Positions 1-10,315 of a stretch of DNA of 64,000 bases are shown piece by piece. How positions within the stretch are numbered: position 1 is the first letter of the stretch; each line of letters starts with the position of its first letter. The DNA lies in the NCBI GenBank assembly GCA_019359355.1, contig JAHHHM010000001.1, positions 496,001 through 560,000 on the forward strand, in the 5' to 3' direction. The translations under genes were made by a program, and so were the position numbers. The notes below the pieces were generated by a model. It did no database searches. It was not told the origin of the DNA and saw only the letters and a program-made list of their open reading frames with translations. The DNA comes from Microcoleus vaginatus WJT46-NPBG5 (GTDB lineage: Bacteria; Cyanobacteriota; Cyanobacteriia; Cyanobacteriales; Oscillatoriaceae).

Positions 1-2
1 CA

Positions 3-491
3 GATGTTCAAGAAGCAGTTGATAAAGGTGTGTACCGCAGTGGATTTGAACATTATGAACGCTATGGACAAACTGAAGGACGAAAGCCTAGCAGTTTATT
101 TGATGAAAAATTCTATTTAGCTGAAAATGCTGATGTCGCAGAGGCTGTGGCTGCCGGCATTTATCGCAGTGGATTTGAACACTTTGTTAAGCATGGTTTA
201 TTTGAAGGGCGCAATCCCTGTGCTTTATTTGATAACCAACGCTATCTAGTTGAAAACCCAGATATCGCAGAGGCTGTGGCTGCCGGCATTTATCGCAGCG
301 GGTTTGAACAATTCCTAAAAGTCGGTTTACAAGCTGGGCGCGACTCGCAGTTTTTGCAGTTTAATGAAGCAGCTTATTTAGCAGCAAATGCAGATGTAGC
401 GGCTGCTGTGGCGGCTGGAGTTTACGGCAATGGGTTTGAGCATTTCAAACGATTTGGCCGATTTGAAGGTCGTGCCGGCTTAATTGGTTAA
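3..491 (+). CDS. C-terminal part of a protein with 43-residue GFEHF/EGR repeats (5' end outside window)
   Basis: The frame is open to the left edge, so this is the 3' end of a longer gene. The visible 162 residues are about three and a half copies of a repeat of roughly 43 residues with the pattern YLxxNxDVAxAVAAGxYxSGFEHFxxxGxxEGR. Such repeats occur in large secreted or cell-surface proteins and some glycosyltransferase-linked proteins of cyanobacteria and marine bacteria; their function is not settled. Two neighbouring units share a 34-base identical stretch (136-169 and 265-298), which points to recent unit duplication or gene conversion. No signal peptide or anchor is visible because the N-terminus is missing. 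The nearest downstream gene is convergent, so no operon can be inferred. The repeat identification is secure, the function is unknown. Confidence 0.8.
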   Translation, partial: DVQEAVDKGVYRSGFEHYERYGQTEGRKPSSLFDEKFYLAENADVAEAVAAGIYRSGFEHFVKHGLFEGRNPCALFDNQRYLVENPDIAEAVAAGIYRSGFEQFLKVGLQAGRDSQFLQFNEAAYLAANADVAAAVAAGVYGNGFEHFKRFGRFEGRAGLIG

Positions 492-546
492 CCGCTAAAA
501 TTCGAGGATAGAGTTAGCATTTTTATAGGAATAAATCCGGGATTTT

Positions 547-1065
547 TTAAGGATTTAATTTCTCGCGCTCATTGTGTAGATTGGGGAGAACTTCTTGAAT
601 TAAGAGATCAAGATTAATGTAAAAGACTACTTTACCTTCCGGCGTATTAATTATGTTTTGGATAGCTGCTGCGAGATTGCCTTGCCGGTATAATTCTGGA
701 ATCTCACTAAATTGGTCTTTCGGGACTTCCAAAATAGCCGGCATTTCTGGAATAGGAATGCCAAGCCGTTCGCCGTGATAAAGGGTGCAGACGATGAGAT
801 AGTGACGTTCTCGCTCATCATGACTGCTAATAAATAGTGTGGATAAATCGATAATTGTAATCGTTTCATTGTGATCTCGCACCAACCGGCAGCCGGTTTG
901 AAGTGTCCCGTGAGCCGTAAATTCTTTCAGAACACGCTGAACCCGCTCAATCGGAATTGCATAGTATTCACTTCCCAATTGAAACGTAACAAGTTTCTGA
1001 GCTGTTTTTCGAGAGCGTTCATCGTGCCTAGTGCGAAACCGCCGGCTGTACTTAGGACTATTCAT
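547..1065 (-). CDS. CheW-like adaptor protein, last gene of the chemotaxis operon
   Basis: A 172-residue protein with a single CheW domain (about residues 22-160), seen in the start TAQKLVTFQLGSEYYAIPI, a VQRVL helix and an IIDLSTLF strand. CheW proteins couple chemoreceptor tips to the CheA kinase in the cytoplasm. It lies 223 bases downstream of the cheA gene on the same strand and is a second CheW in addition to the one at 8549-9070. The basic N-terminal 20 residues are an extension relative to a minimal CheW. A duplicated adaptor could let the array hold a second receptor type or tune kinase coupling; that is inference. The start is ATG with no competing upstream start. Confidence 0.85.
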   Translation of the reverse strand: MNSPKYSRRFRTRHDERSRKTAQKLVTFQLGSEYYAIPIERVQRVLKEFTAHGTLQTGCRLVRDHNETITIIDLSTLFISSHDERERHYLIVCTLYHGERLGIPIPEMPAILEVPKDQFSEIPELYRQGNLAAAIQNIINTPEGKVVFYINLDLLIQEVLPNLHNEREKLNP

Positions 1066-1190
1066 TGTTATTTATCACTTAGTGGAATAACTCTAAAAAT
1101 TACTCTTCTAAACACCATTTTACATAAACCCATCAAGCCATCCTCTATGCCTAACGGCACGCTGCGCTATCATCTGCGTGCATCTGCGGA

Positions 1191-1240
1191 CGTAGGTGGA
1201 ACTTGAATGAAGAGCGTTGCACATTCAAGTTTCAGCTACG
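1191..1240. other. Hairpin between cheA and the second cheW
   Basis: A perfect 10-base inverted repeat, AACTTGAATG (1200-1209) with CATTCAAGTT (1222-1231), encloses a 12-base loop. An outer pair CGTAG (1191-1195) and CTACG (1236-1240) extends it across a 4x4 internal loop. There is no T-tract on the minus strand directly after it, so it looks more like an RNA processing or stability element between the two genes than a terminator. Confidence 0.45.
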
Positions 1241-1288
1241 GAATCTGCGGTAAAAAAATCTTTTTAACTCACTCTTTTACTCTTCCAC

Positions 1289-4144
1289 TCAGGATTTAAC
1301 ATAACCGGCAATCAATTGAGCAACCACTTCTAATAAATGTGGCTCACTATAAGGCTTCGTAAAATAATGAGAAGCACCTAATTCTAGAGCCATTTGCCGG
1401 TGCTTTGCCCCACTGCGAGAAGTGAGCATCGCCACAGGAATGGGGGCAAACTTGGGATCAGACTTAATCTCACGCAACAATTCAAATCCATCCATTCGCG
1501 GCATTTCAATATCAGCAATCACTAAAGAAAAATCTAGATTAGTCTGCAACTTTTCTAAAGCATCTTGACCGTCTTTCGCCTGAACCACTCGATAGCGTGC
1601 GCGTGTTAAAGCAAGTCCCAGCAATTGGCGGATCGCATAAGAATCATCCACTACTAAAATTTGCGGCTGTGACTTAGAAGGAGGCAACACCGGCACTGTC
1701 GTCGCCTGTCCAGCATGGCCGGCTGTCGGTCGCTTATCGGGAACCGCAACGGCTGTAACATTTCTCGTCTGAAATTGACTAACTAAATCATCCACATCCA
1801 GAATCGTTACCACTCGACCATCTCCCAAAATCGTACAGCCAACTACCCCGTGAGGCTTCGACAAAGGAGCCGGCAAGGGTTTGACGACAATTTCCTGCTG
1901 ACCGACGATGCGCTCAACAGCCGTTGCTAAAATCCCCTCACTAGACGCTAAAACCAATACAGGGATGTAATCTTGAGCAATCGGATCGGGAGAAGGGCCA
2001 TCAGGATGAAGAATGCTGTAGTGAATCAACTCCTGTAAACGCACCAAGCGGACAAATTCATCCCGCCAACGCACCATCGGTTGAGTGCCGGCCCTGTGGA
2101 CTTGATGGCCTTGAAGGTGCAAAATCTCTTCTACTGCATCCAAAGGCACCGCAACGGTATTGCGATCAGTTTTCACCAGCAACGCCTCCGTGATGGAAAG
2201 CATCAGCGGTAGCTTCAAAATAAAACTGGTGCCTTTCCCCGGACGGGAGTCCACTTTCACCGTTCCCCGAACCTGCCGCAGATTGGTGCGAACCACGTCC
2301 AAACCTACACCTCGACCGGAAAGATCCTGCACTTTATCCACTGTGCTAAACCCAGGCCAAAAGAGAAATTCATAGAGTTCTGCCGTGGTCAGGTCTTGCG
2401 CTTGTTCCACCGTCATAAACTCTTTTGCCACAATTTGCCGACGAATGGCTTCCGGATCAATGCCTTTACCATCATCCGTGACTGTAATAATCGTTTGACC
2501 GCCTTGGTGACGTGCTTCAATTTCAATTTGGCCACTCGGCGATTTCCCGACAGCTTTGCGAACCTCCGGCGGTTCAATGCCGTGATCAAAGGCATTACGC
2601 ACCAAATGCACTAAAGGGTCACGTAAGGCATCGAGCAAGCTTTCATCAATTTTCGTATCGCGCCCCAGCAGCAGTAAATTGACTTCCTTATTGTAGGCTT
2701 GGCACAAATCTCGCAATGCTCTAGGCACATGATCCACCGCCCGACTAAACGCCACCACCCGCAATTGCATCACTCGTGACCGCAGTTGGTCGGTAATGCG
2801 ACGCAAATGATCGGTACTGCGCTCAAATTTGCCGGCTAACTCATCAATTTTAGTGGCTGATTGAGAGATGGCTTGAGTGGTTTCTATCACTTCTTGAGCT
2901 GTGGAGTGGAATTCTGTATATTCATCCATCTCCAACGTATCAAAGACCGAATTAAAAATTGATAAGGCAGATTTCTTCAAGACTAATTCTTCACTTTTAA
3001 CCTTCCATTCTCCATCTCCTATACTCATGCGGTCATACTCTTCACGCAGTTGACCGCCGTAGTGATTTAAATCTAAAATCTTTCGACGAATTCGCTTGAC
3101 TTCTGACCGCAACTGTGATTCTTGAAGTTCTAAATTTGTTCGATTAATCACCAATTCGCCAACCAAATTTACTAGCTCAGTTAAACGTTCTAAATCAATC
3201 CGAATTGTCGGTCGCTGTACTGTCGTTGAAGAGATAGGATTAGGAGCTGGATGTGGCGAAATGACAACGGTTTCTTCTAGATGAATGATTTTTTCTTCAG
3301 TTTTTAGAACTTCGGCTTCTGGGATCTGGGTGGAAACTAAATCTTCCTCTACCTTTACTTCTGCAATGACTGCCGGCACATTGATCGCCTGCCCCAAACA
3401 TATTTGTTCGCGGGCAGTTTGCAAATTTTGTGCAACCGCCCATCCCGAAGACTTCAACTGTTCTAAACTGAGGTTAGGAGCATCGATTAAGGGGCGCAAT
3501 CGGTCAGCAATTTCTCCAAACTCAGGCAATTGCAGCATCCCAGCCAGCCCAGAAAGCTGATAATAAATTTCATTAATAACAACTAATGTTTTTTCTAAAG
3601 TCTCTGTTTTAGCTTGAGAAATTTCTGATTCTAAACGATTGATAATCGGTGGAACTTCATTTTCAAAAATCGCTTTAAGCAGGCCGGCACCGGCAGGGTT
3701 TTTAGAAACTGAGGCAGCAGGGGACGTTTTTTTGCCAAATTCAGTTTCCAACTGTTTTTTTATCTGAGCAATTGCCTTAAAATCTTCCTCTATATTGCTG
3801 TCTCCTGACGAAGATTTACTGGTAATCTTTTTAAGGTGATCTACTCCTTCCAGCAAAGCAGTAATCGTTGCTTGGTTGAGGTTCGATATATTTGTGCCAT
3901 CACGCACAATGGCAAAACAATCTTCCAGGACATGAGCCGCCTTAGCAAGTTCTTCAAACCCAAACATTAAAGCCGATCCCTTAATAGAATGGGCGGCGCG
4001 AAACATTTCTTTCACCAATTGCGAGCGATCATTACTAGCGCTGCTGCTTTCCATCGCTAATAAATTTGTCTCTAGCAATTGGAGAAATTCCTGAGTTTCA
4101 GCAAAAAATGCACCAATTAGGTGATGAAAATCTTCAGAGTTCAT
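1289..4144 (-). CDS. CheA-type hybrid histidine kinase with C-terminal receiver domain
   Basis: A 951-residue cytoplasmic kinase that would phosphorylate the CheY-like proteins of this operon in response to the chemoreceptor. Domain order: Hpt (residues 1-110, phospho-accepting His52 in AAHSIKGSA), an acidic linker, a dimerisation/P1-P3 region, HATPase (HLVRNAFDHG N-box, DDGKGID and GRGVGLDVV G-boxes, about 520-670), CheW-like domain (about 670-800) and a CheY-like receiver (about 835-950, with VVDDS, an IADIEMPRMDG acceptor Asp and FTKPYS Lys). This is the PilL/HmpE layout known from cyanobacterial type IV pilus motility operons. It is preceded by the chemoreceptor gene with an 89-base gap, so co-transcription is likely. 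The receiver may act as a phosphate sink or feedback element. Confidence 0.92.
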   Translation of the reverse strand: MNSEDFHHLIGAFFAETQEFLQLLETNLLAMESSSASNDRSQLVKEMFRAAHSIKGSALMFGFEELAKAAHVLEDCFAIVRDGTNISNLNQATITALLEGVDHLKKITSKSSSGDSNIEEDFKAIAQIKKQLETEFGKKTSPAASVSKNPAGAGLLKAIFENEVPPIINRLESEISQAKTETLEKTLVVINEIYYQLSGLAGMLQLPEFGEIADRLRPLIDAPNLSLEQLKSSGWAVAQNLQTAREQICLGQAINVPAVIAEVKVEEDLVSTQIPEAEVLKTEEKIIHLEETVVISPHPAPNPISSTTVQRPTIRIDLERLTELVNLVGELVINRTNLELQESQLRSEVKRIRRKILDLNHYGGQLREEYDRMSIGDGEWKVKSEELVLKKSALSIFNSVFDTLEMDEYTEFHSTAQEVIETTQAISQSATKIDELAGKFERSTDHLRRITDQLRSRVMQLRVVAFSRAVDHVPRALRDLCQAYNKEVNLLLLGRDTKIDESLLDALRDPLVHLVRNAFDHGIEPPEVRKAVGKSPSGQIEIEARHQGGQTIITVTDDGKGIDPEAIRRQIVAKEFMTVEQAQDLTTAELYEFLFWPGFSTVDKVQDLSGRGVGLDVVRTNLRQVRGTVKVDSRPGKGTSFILKLPLMLSITEALLVKTDRNTVAVPLDAVEEILHLQGHQVHRAGTQPMVRWRDEFVRLVRLQELIHYSILHPDGPSPDPIAQDYIPVLVLASSEGILATAVERIVGQQEIVVKPLPAPLSKPHGVVGCTILGDGRVVTILDVDDLVSQFQTRNVTAVAVPDKRPTAGHAGQATTVPVLPPSKSQPQILVVDDSYAIRQLLGLALTRARYRVVQAKDGQDALEKLQTNLDFSLVIADIEMPRMDGFELLREIKSDPKFAPIPVAMLTSRSGAKHRQMALELGASHYFTKPYSEPHLLEVVAQLIAGYVKS

Positions 4145-4233
4145 GAGATTTTATTGCTCATTTGTCTTTCGTCTGGGAATTGCAAGGGCGAACTGATTGC
4201 AAAAAAATAGCAATTTTGCAATCAATTTCATGA

Positions 4234-7200
4234 CTAACTGCGGAAATTTGCCACAGAACTTTGGAGTTTAGTGACAGTCACAGCTAACCCATCAAGGGAA
4301 GTGCGAACTTCCAGAGATTTTTCCGCAGTGGTGGAAGAAATGGTATTGACTTGTTGCATACTGCTAGCAATTTCTTCGGCAAAAGTTACTTGTTTATTCG
4401 CAGCGCGGGTAATGTTTTGAACCAAGGCATTAATCTGCCGGCTAACTTCAATGATGGCAATTAAATAAGTTTTGGCTTCTGTGGCTAATTGTGTGCCGGC
4501 AACCACTTCTTGAGTGCCGGCTTCCATTGCCTGCATCACCCGTCCAATTTCGCTGCGAATTTGCTCAACAATCTCGGAAATTTCTTCAGTCGCACTACCC
4601 GAACGTTCCGCTAATTTTCGCACTTCTTCCGCAACCACGGCGAAACCTTGCCCCTGTTCGCCGGCACGAGCAGCTTCAATCGTTGCATTCAAGGCCAGCA
4701 GGTTTGTTTGTGCGGCAATTTGCGAAATAGAAGTAACAATTTTCCCGATTTGTTGTGAAGATTCACCCAAGCGTTTCATCATTTTAGAAGTTTGGGCAAT
4801 CGTTTGGCGAAGCGTATTAATTCCTTCAACCGCCCGATCAACCGCAACGCCGCCGGCACCGGCTGTTTCTGATGCCTGCTGAGCAACTTGTTCGGTGCGG
4901 TTGGAAACATCACAAACATCTTTAATTGAATTAACCATTCGTTCAATTTGTTTGAGTGCCCCCTCAATTTGCTGCGCTTGCGTGCGAGCTTGTGTGGCTA
5001 ATTCATCTGTGTTATTAATCGATTCACTCGTGGCAGAACGGACTTGATTAGCCACATCCTGAATGCCGATGACAACTTTTCTTAGAGAACTGATCAGAAA
5101 ATTAAAAGAATCCGCAATTGCTCCCAAGCTATCATTATTCACTTCAGCTCTGACCGTTAAATCTCCTTTAGCAGCCCCTTTCACTTCATTTAACAGTTTC
5201 AGTGCTTGTTGAGTGAGAGAATCTGCTTCAGCTTTGCGTTCGGCGGCGAGTTTTTCCAGTTGTTCCTCAGCCTGTTTGCGCTCGGTAATATCGAAACGAA
5301 TGCTAATATATTTAACGATCTTGCCGAAGGGATCAAAGATCGGCGCAATGGTCGTGTCTACCCAGTAGAATGAGCCATCTTTGCGCTTATTTTGGATTTC
5401 TGCTTTCCAAACTCTGCCACGAGAAATCGTTGTCCACATCTCTTTAAAAAACGCGATGGAGTGATAGCCAGAGTTAAGAAGCCGATGGTTTTGCCCCATC
5501 AGTTCTTCCCGATTGTAGCCAGAGATTTCACAAAACTTGTCATTGGCATATGTAATCGTTCCTTTCACGTCGGTTTCGCTGACAATGGCTGCCTCATCCA
5601 AAGCATTTTGACGGTTTTTCAGCTCTTGCAACAATCGTTCCTGTTCCGCAGCCAGCTGTTGCAGGCGTTCTTGGGCTTGCTTGGCCGGCGTAATGTCGTA
5701 GAAAACAACAACGCCACCTTTGAGCGCACCCGTTTCATCTTTGAGGGGACTGCCATTGACTCTCGCCCAAATGCCTTCTGGGGCACCGGCATGACGGATA
5801 AATAATTCGGCATTGTCAACAACTTCTCCCCGGATCGCTCTTGCTAGAGGTAAATCCGCATCTGGGTAGCGCGTGACTCCATCGGCTAAATATATGCCGA
5901 ATTGCTCTGACCATTTGTTCGGGTTCGTATCGATTATGCCAACCCCCATGATCTTTTCTGCGGCGGGGTTGAATAGCAAAAACTTGCCATTTTGATCGGC
6001 AACCATTACCGCATCCCCCATGCTGTTGAGGACAGACTGCAAGATTTGGGTTTGCTGCCGCAACTGTGCCTCGGAACGCGCTAATTCAGCTTCGGCTTGT
6101 TTGCGTTGTGTGATGTCATCGTGAACCCCCACCCACTCTCTAACACTGCCGTCAGGATTAAGTATAGGCACGGCACGAATACTCATATATCGGTATTCAC
6201 CATTATGCCGGCGTACCCGATGCTCGACTTCATAAATGCCACGCTTAGCCAAGGCAGCAGTCCACGCTTGGGATGTATGAGCCTGATCATCGGGGTGAAT
6301 TGCCTTAAGCCATCCCCATCCTTTGTATTCGCTATAAGTTTGGCCGGTGAAGGTCGTCCACTCCGTCTGTTCTGTGATAAACTCGCCTTCTGCATTGGTA
6401 GACCAAGCGATTTGAGAGGTCGCGGCAACTAAAGAACGATAGCGCTCTTCCTTCTGGCGTAGGGCATCTTCTACCTGTTTGCTGTCGGTAATATCGCGGG
6501 CAATGGCATACATCAATTGATGTTCAGTAGACGCACCTGTAGTCCAAGACAGCCAACGATAGGAGCCATCTTTGCAGCGGTAGCGATTTTGAAAAGATAG
6601 GGTGTAACTACCAGCAGATAATTTTTCAGCTTCAGCAACGGTTGCTACATGGTCGTCGGGATGGACAAACTCCAGAAAAGGCCGGCCTATCAGTTCCTCT
6701 GTGCTATAACCTAAAGTTTTTGTCCAACTGGGGTTAAGACGCTTGAAGGCACCATCAAAACCGGCGATGCACAGCAAATCCAGGGAAAGGCTAAAGAAGC
6801 GATCGCGTTCTTCGGTAGAACGGCTTAATTCGTTGCTGCGGTCGCTGATACGCGCTTCCAGTTGATCATTGAGCTGGCGAAGATCCGCTTCAGCCTGCCG
6901 GCGTTGATTATCTAGAAATCCTAGGGATCTGGCATTCCACCAAATCAGGCCGGCAAAAACGACGATATTCAGGATCGTCACCAAGGAAATCGAGACTTCC
7001 GTATCGTAAGACTTGGCGCGATAGCCGTTTAAAATCAACCAACCTAAAATGGGTGGAACTGCAATCACTGCCGGCGACAGTTGCCGCGCCATCAAACCGC
7101 CGGCATTATTCGCGGTGCCAACGACCATCAATCCTCGATCTGGACGCGCAAACAAAATGCCTAAGCTCAGCAAGATAAAGCCGAAAGCGGCGTGCACAGC

Positions 7201-7794
7201 CATTTGGGTGTAGGAGCCAACGCCATACAGGGTTTTGACTTGATAAACGTAACCCAGCAACCCCAACAATGCCACCAGCAAGGCGATCAGGCTCAGAATT
7301 TGCATGGACTGGTAGTAGGCATAGGGTCCGACCAACAGCAGCAACGCCGCTCCCAAGATGACAAAATTGAAGGCTGTATTCGGTGCCATTCGGCCTGGGG
7401 CAGAGGTGCCAACGGTGTCTGTTGCAGCTTTGAACAGAAGTTCGTCAATGCCGAAGTTTCGCCCCAAGCCATACTGCAGCAGGGTTAGCAAACCGATGCC
7501 GAGAACAGTGCCGGCTAAGATTTGCGCCCACAGACGCTTAGACTGGTCGGTTGGATGCCGGTGCCACAGCCACAAAGCCGTCCCACCCATGATGAAGCAC
7601 GCTGCTGTGTTAGCTTTCATGGTGACTAACCCAGGCACTACGGTTTTGAGGGTGGGGATGTTTAACATCCAACCCACAATGACCATACTGCCAATGACAA
7701 TAACAGCAACACTGGCTTTTCTAGAAAAGGCTTGCAGTGAAGGAATAAGGTTTTGGGTCTGCGTTTCCTGAATTTGTGGATATATCTGTTCCAT
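4234..7794 (-). CDS. Large membrane chemoreceptor with four PAS domains and MCP signalling domain
   Basis: A 1186-residue methyl-accepting chemotaxis protein. The N-terminal 290 residues contain about eight hydrophobic helices forming an integral membrane sensor module. A short coiled coil leads to four PAS units (roughly 328-445, 455-570, 585-710 and 735-860; most end in a PAC signature such as DITxxKQ or DITQRKQ), a HAMP-like segment with LTVRAEV (about 875-940), and the MCP signalling hairpin (tip around [18 protein letters not shown], about 1070-1100). Cyanobacterial PilJ/HmpD receptors usually have a HAMP and a simpler sensor, or phytochrome-type GAF domains as in PixJ; no chromophore Cys-GAF is visible here. 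The ligand is unknown; PAS domains could bind flavin, haem or small molecules. The gene sits between cheW and cheA, consistent with being the receptor of this array. Confidence 0.9.
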   Translation of the reverse strand: MEQIYPQIQETQTQNLIPSLQAFSRKASVAVIVIGSMVIVGWMLNIPTLKTVVPGLVTMKANTAACFIMGGTALWLWHRHPTDQSKRLWAQILAGTVLGIGLLTLLQYGLGRNFGIDELLFKAATDTVGTSAPGRMAPNTAFNFVILGAALLLLVGPYAYYQSMQILSLIALLVALLGLLGYVYQVKTLYGVGSYTQMAVHAAFGFILLSLGILFARPDRGLMVVGTANNAGGLMARQLSPAVIAVPPILGWLILNGYRAKSYDTEVSISLVTILNIVVFAGLIWWNARSLGFLDNQRRQAEADLRQLNDQLEARISDRSNELSRSTEERDRFFSLSLDLLCIAGFDGAFKRLNPSWTKTLGYSTEELIGRPFLEFVHPDDHVATVAEAEKLSAGSYTLSFQNRYRCKDGSYRWLSWTTGASTEHQLMYAIARDITDSKQVEDALRQKEERYRSLVAATSQIAWSTNAEGEFITEQTEWTTFTGQTYSEYKGWGWLKAIHPDDQAHTSQAWTAALAKRGIYEVEHRVRRHNGEYRYMSIRAVPILNPDGSVREWVGVHDDITQRKQAEAELARSEAQLRQQTQILQSVLNSMGDAVMVADQNGKFLLFNPAAEKIMGVGIIDTNPNKWSEQFGIYLADGVTRYPDADLPLARAIRGEVVDNAELFIRHAGAPEGIWARVNGSPLKDETGALKGGVVVFYDITPAKQAQERLQQLAAEQERLLQELKNRQNALDEAAIVSETDVKGTITYANDKFCEISGYNREELMGQNHRLLNSGYHSIAFFKEMWTTISRGRVWKAEIQNKRKDGSFYWVDTTIAPIFDPFGKIVKYISIRFDITERKQAEEQLEKLAAERKAEADSLTQQALKLLNEVKGAAKGDLTVRAEVNNDSLGAIADSFNFLISSLRKVVIGIQDVANQVRSATSESINNTDELATQARTQAQQIEGALKQIERMVNSIKDVCDVSNRTEQVAQQASETAGAGGVAVDRAVEGINTLRQTIAQTSKMMKRLGESSQQIGKIVTSISQIAAQTNLLALNATIEAARAGEQGQGFAVVAEEVRKLAERSGSATEEISEIVEQIRSEIGRVMQAMEAGTQEVVAGTQLATEAKTYLIAIIEVSRQINALVQNITRAANKQVTFAEEIASSMQQVNTISSTTAEKSLEVRTSLDGLAVTVTKLQSSVANFRS

Positions 7795-8548
7795 TTTCTT
7801 GCCTCATTAATGAATGTTTCTCTGAAGTTTTAAACGCTTTGCCGGCATAAAATTTTAAAAACTGATTATTTTTCAAAATTATCTAAATTGCCAAATATTT
7901 TAACTGATAACTGAGTTACAAAATATTAAGTTCATAGAATACTAAGTTACCTACCGCTTCCCCTTTAACTTTTGAAGGTAAAGCGGTTTTTTCGTAGAAT
8001 CCACCCTAGCTCATACTGTCATAGCGCCCTAGCCGGCACTTCGCACCCTTCACTGGCTGATTTTTATCACAATAACAATAAATTATCCACCTTTTTTACT
8101 TTGTAATGATATTGCCCCCGCCTGCTCACCTCCTTGATTAAGCTCTGGAAATGAGGGGATCTTGATGCCGGTTCATACCCACTCCTAACTCTTAATTCAA
8201 TACCAGCTTTTCCCCAAAGCAATAAGGCTGAGCTTGATCGCTTTTTAAAACTCGCATAACAGACTTTATGATTTTTAATGAGTTTACAAATACACTCAAT
8301 TTTCTCTTGTTTTCGCCTTAGCACTTTCTGTCTATTCGTACTTAGCTTTGCTTGAAATGATTGCTAAAAATAAAAATGGTTTTATTAAGGTGACACTAAG
8401 CCCTAAGCTCATTAATTTAATAGCTACCCCACCCTTAATTTGCTCAAAATTATTCAGAAGATGCGCCCAATTCCATATTTTGGCAAATCCTAGATGCACC
8501 CATGATTCGCTAATTCATCTGCAACTTTGAATGATCAAGCACGACAGC
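7795..8548. other. 754-base spacer inside the chemotaxis operon
   Basis: This AT-rich spacer separates cheW from the chemoreceptor gene. A minus-strand frame of 85 codons (8067-8324) is present but shows no recognisable domain and no convincing ribosome binding site, so I do not call it a gene. The length suggests that the receptor gene may have its own promoter, but I cannot point to a clear one. Confidence 0.4.
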
Positions 8549-9070
8549 TTACCAGCGTTCAGATTGCGCGATCGCTTCAACATCCAAAATCATCACTAAC
8601 CGTCCCTCAGAGTCATAAAGACCTTTAAGCAGAGGAGCGAGTTCTTCACTCACTTCTACGGCTGAAACAATTTCCTCTGTATTCAGCGACAAAACCCCTT
8701 GAACCCGAGAAACAGCTAATCCCATCCGCATCACTCTTAAGCTCACATCTTGAGGTTCTGGGGCTTCTATGACTAAGATTCGGCTATGAGAATGTTGGGT
8801 GTCAACAGGTTCGGCTCCTATCAAACGACCAAAATCTCCCACTGCCAAGATTTCACCGCGCAAGTTGGTTAAGCCTAGGACAAAAGGGAGAGCATTAGGA
8901 ATTGGAGAAATCGACTGATCGTTCAGGCAAAGCACTTCTCGAACGGTAATTAGCTCAACAGCAAAAAGACTTTCTTCTTGTCCAAAAAGCAGGAACTGCT
9001 GTGTAGGAGCAGTGTGGTGTAAATCTGTAGATACGTTTGGATAAGAGCCGGCAGAAACAGATACATTCAT
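8549..9070 (-). CDS. CheW-like adaptor (PilI/HmpC position)
   Basis: A 173-residue CheW-domain protein. The core begins at about residue 25 with QQFLLFGQEESLFAVELITV and continues through LPFVLGLTNLRGEILAVGDFG, the typical CheW beta-barrel signature. It would bridge receptor and kinase CheA. Order and spacing (81 bases after the CheY-like gene) match the pilG-pilH-pilI-pilJ-pilL arrangement of cyanobacterial pilus chemotaxis operons. Start is ATG at 9070. The 25-residue N-terminal tail is poorly conserved in the family. Confidence 0.9.
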   Translation of the reverse strand: MNVSVSAGSYPNVSTDLHHTAPTQQFLLFGQEESLFAVELITVREVLCLNDQSISPIPNALPFVLGLTNLRGEILAVGDFGRLIGAEPVDTQHSHSRILVIEAPEPQDVSLRVMRMGLAVSRVQGVLSLNTEEIVSAVEVSEELAPLLKGLYDSEGRLVMILDVEAIAQSERW

Positions 9071-9151
9071 ACCGCTTTTAAATTTGCCGCTTTAAATTTT
9101 TTCTGATTGCTTGGTTTTGGGTTTCCGATGTTTCCCCAGTTTTCGCTGTTC

Positions 9152-9511
9152 TCACGCTAGACGCCGCACAATGTTAAGCAATTGTTGCGGTTCAAAGGGT
9201 TTACCGAGATAGGCATCTGCTCCCAAATCTGTCCCCCAAGTTTGGTCAAGCTCAGTGTTTTTTTGAGTGCAAAACACCACCGGCAAGTTTTTCGTTTCTT
9301 CATTTTCTCGCAGCTCTCGGATTACTTCAAATCCATTCATTCGAGGCATCACAACGTCTAAAATTACCAAATCCGGCGGGGTTTTTCGGATGCTCGCAAT
9401 TGCTTCCGCTCCATCACCGGCACGAATAACACTCATTCCTGCCTCTTGTAAAATACGGCAAATTAGCTCCAATTCACTTGGAACATCGTCTACGACTAAA
9501 ATTTTTAACAT
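9152..9511 (-). CDS. CheY-like single-domain response regulator (PilH position)
   Basis: A 119-residue stand-alone receiver domain. Conserved residues are visible: the acidic pair in VVDDVPSE, the phospho-accepting Asp in DLVILDVVMPRMNG, and the Lys in LGKPFEPQ. The usual Thr is replaced by Cys in PVVFCTQKN, where the following Thr may serve instead. It has no output domain, so it would act by protein-protein interaction, probably on the type IV pilus machinery, or as phosphate sink. It is the second gene of the minus-strand chemotaxis operon. Confidence 0.88.
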   Translation of the reverse strand: MLKILVVDDVPSELELICRILQEAGMSVIRAGDGAEAIASIRKTPPDLVILDVVMPRMNGFEVIRELRENEETKNLPVVFCTQKNTELDQTWGTDLGADAYLGKPFEPQQLLNIVRRLA

Positions 9512-9898
9512 GATTCGCTCCTTATTGACCTACTCTCGGCTACAAAGTTTCTACTACCAGATAAAAGTTATTTTTAGATAACTTCTGCGTTTAGAAAAAT
9601 TACTCTCCGCCATTTTACGGAATTCAGGTTCAATATTTTTTTCATTTTTAACCTTTTGCTCTCGCGGAATTTTGTGAAAATCAAAAGGTTAATGGTGGGT
9701 GAACATTGAAAATTTTCTTTTTTATTTTACAATCAAATGAAACCTATCTAAAAAATCTTTATATTAAACTTATAAATGCACTGGTTGATGAAAAATCTGT
9801 GCCGGCAAAGCGAACACAGAACCAGCTCCCTAGCGTTTTCCCACTTAAAGCAAGCTCGAAGCGACTTTGAATCGCTTCAATTAGATGTGAAGTGTATT
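9512..9898. other. 387-base spacer between two CheY-like genes
   Basis: AT-rich intergenic DNA with runs of A and T and no frame that I would call a gene. It could hold a promoter for the downstream cheY-cheW genes; no clear -35/-10 pair stood out. Confidence 0.4.
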
Positions 9899-10315
9899 TT
9901 AGAAAGTTGGTTTCACATCAGGCGGCACCAAAGCTTCCGTAAATTTTTTAACCACCTGGCACAGTTGCTCTGCCTCAAATGGCTTCGTTAAATACTCTGT
10001 CGCGCCGGCAAGGCGTCCTTGTACTTTGTCAAACATTCCATCTCGTGCAGTCAACATAATGATCGGCAACTTTTGAAATTGAGGTAAATTCCGCACTGTG
10101 CGACAAAGTTCCAAACCATCGATTCCCGGCATGGAAACATCCAGCAACAAAACTGATATTGGCTCGTGGTAAATCAAAGACAGCGCATCCACTGCATTAT
10201 CTGCCACTAAAACCCGATAATCCTCTTCCAACGCGCGTTTGACTAGGTTGTGCATCACAACACTATCATCCACAGCCATAATGGTCGGTTTCGAGTTCCT
10301 ACTTGTAGACGGCAT
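9899..10315 (-). CDS. CheY-like response regulator, first gene of the chemotaxis operon (PilG position)
   Basis: A 138-residue receiver protein with all key residues: VDDS acidic pair, phospho-acceptor in VLLLDVSMPGIDG, Thr in IIMLTARDG and Lys in YLTKPFEAEQ. It has a short N-terminal tail and a 15-residue C-terminal tail but no PATAN domain, unlike the PatA-like first regulators (PixG, PilG) of many cyanobacterial taxis operons. By position it is the expected target of CheA-type signalling to the pilus motors. ATG start at 10315. Confidence 0.88.
   Translation of the reverse strand: MPSTSRNSKPTIMAVDDSVVMHNLVKRALEEDYRVLVADNAVDALSLIYHEPISVLLLDVSMPGIDGLELCRTVRNLPQFQKLPIIMLTARDGMFDKVQGRLAGATEYLTKPFEAEQLCQVVKKFTEALVPPDVKPTF

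Noticed and set aside
8067-8324. 85-codon minus frame between cheW and chemoreceptor genes
   Set aside because: No family resemblance, no ribosome binding site and low-complexity Ser/Lys composition; likely chance.
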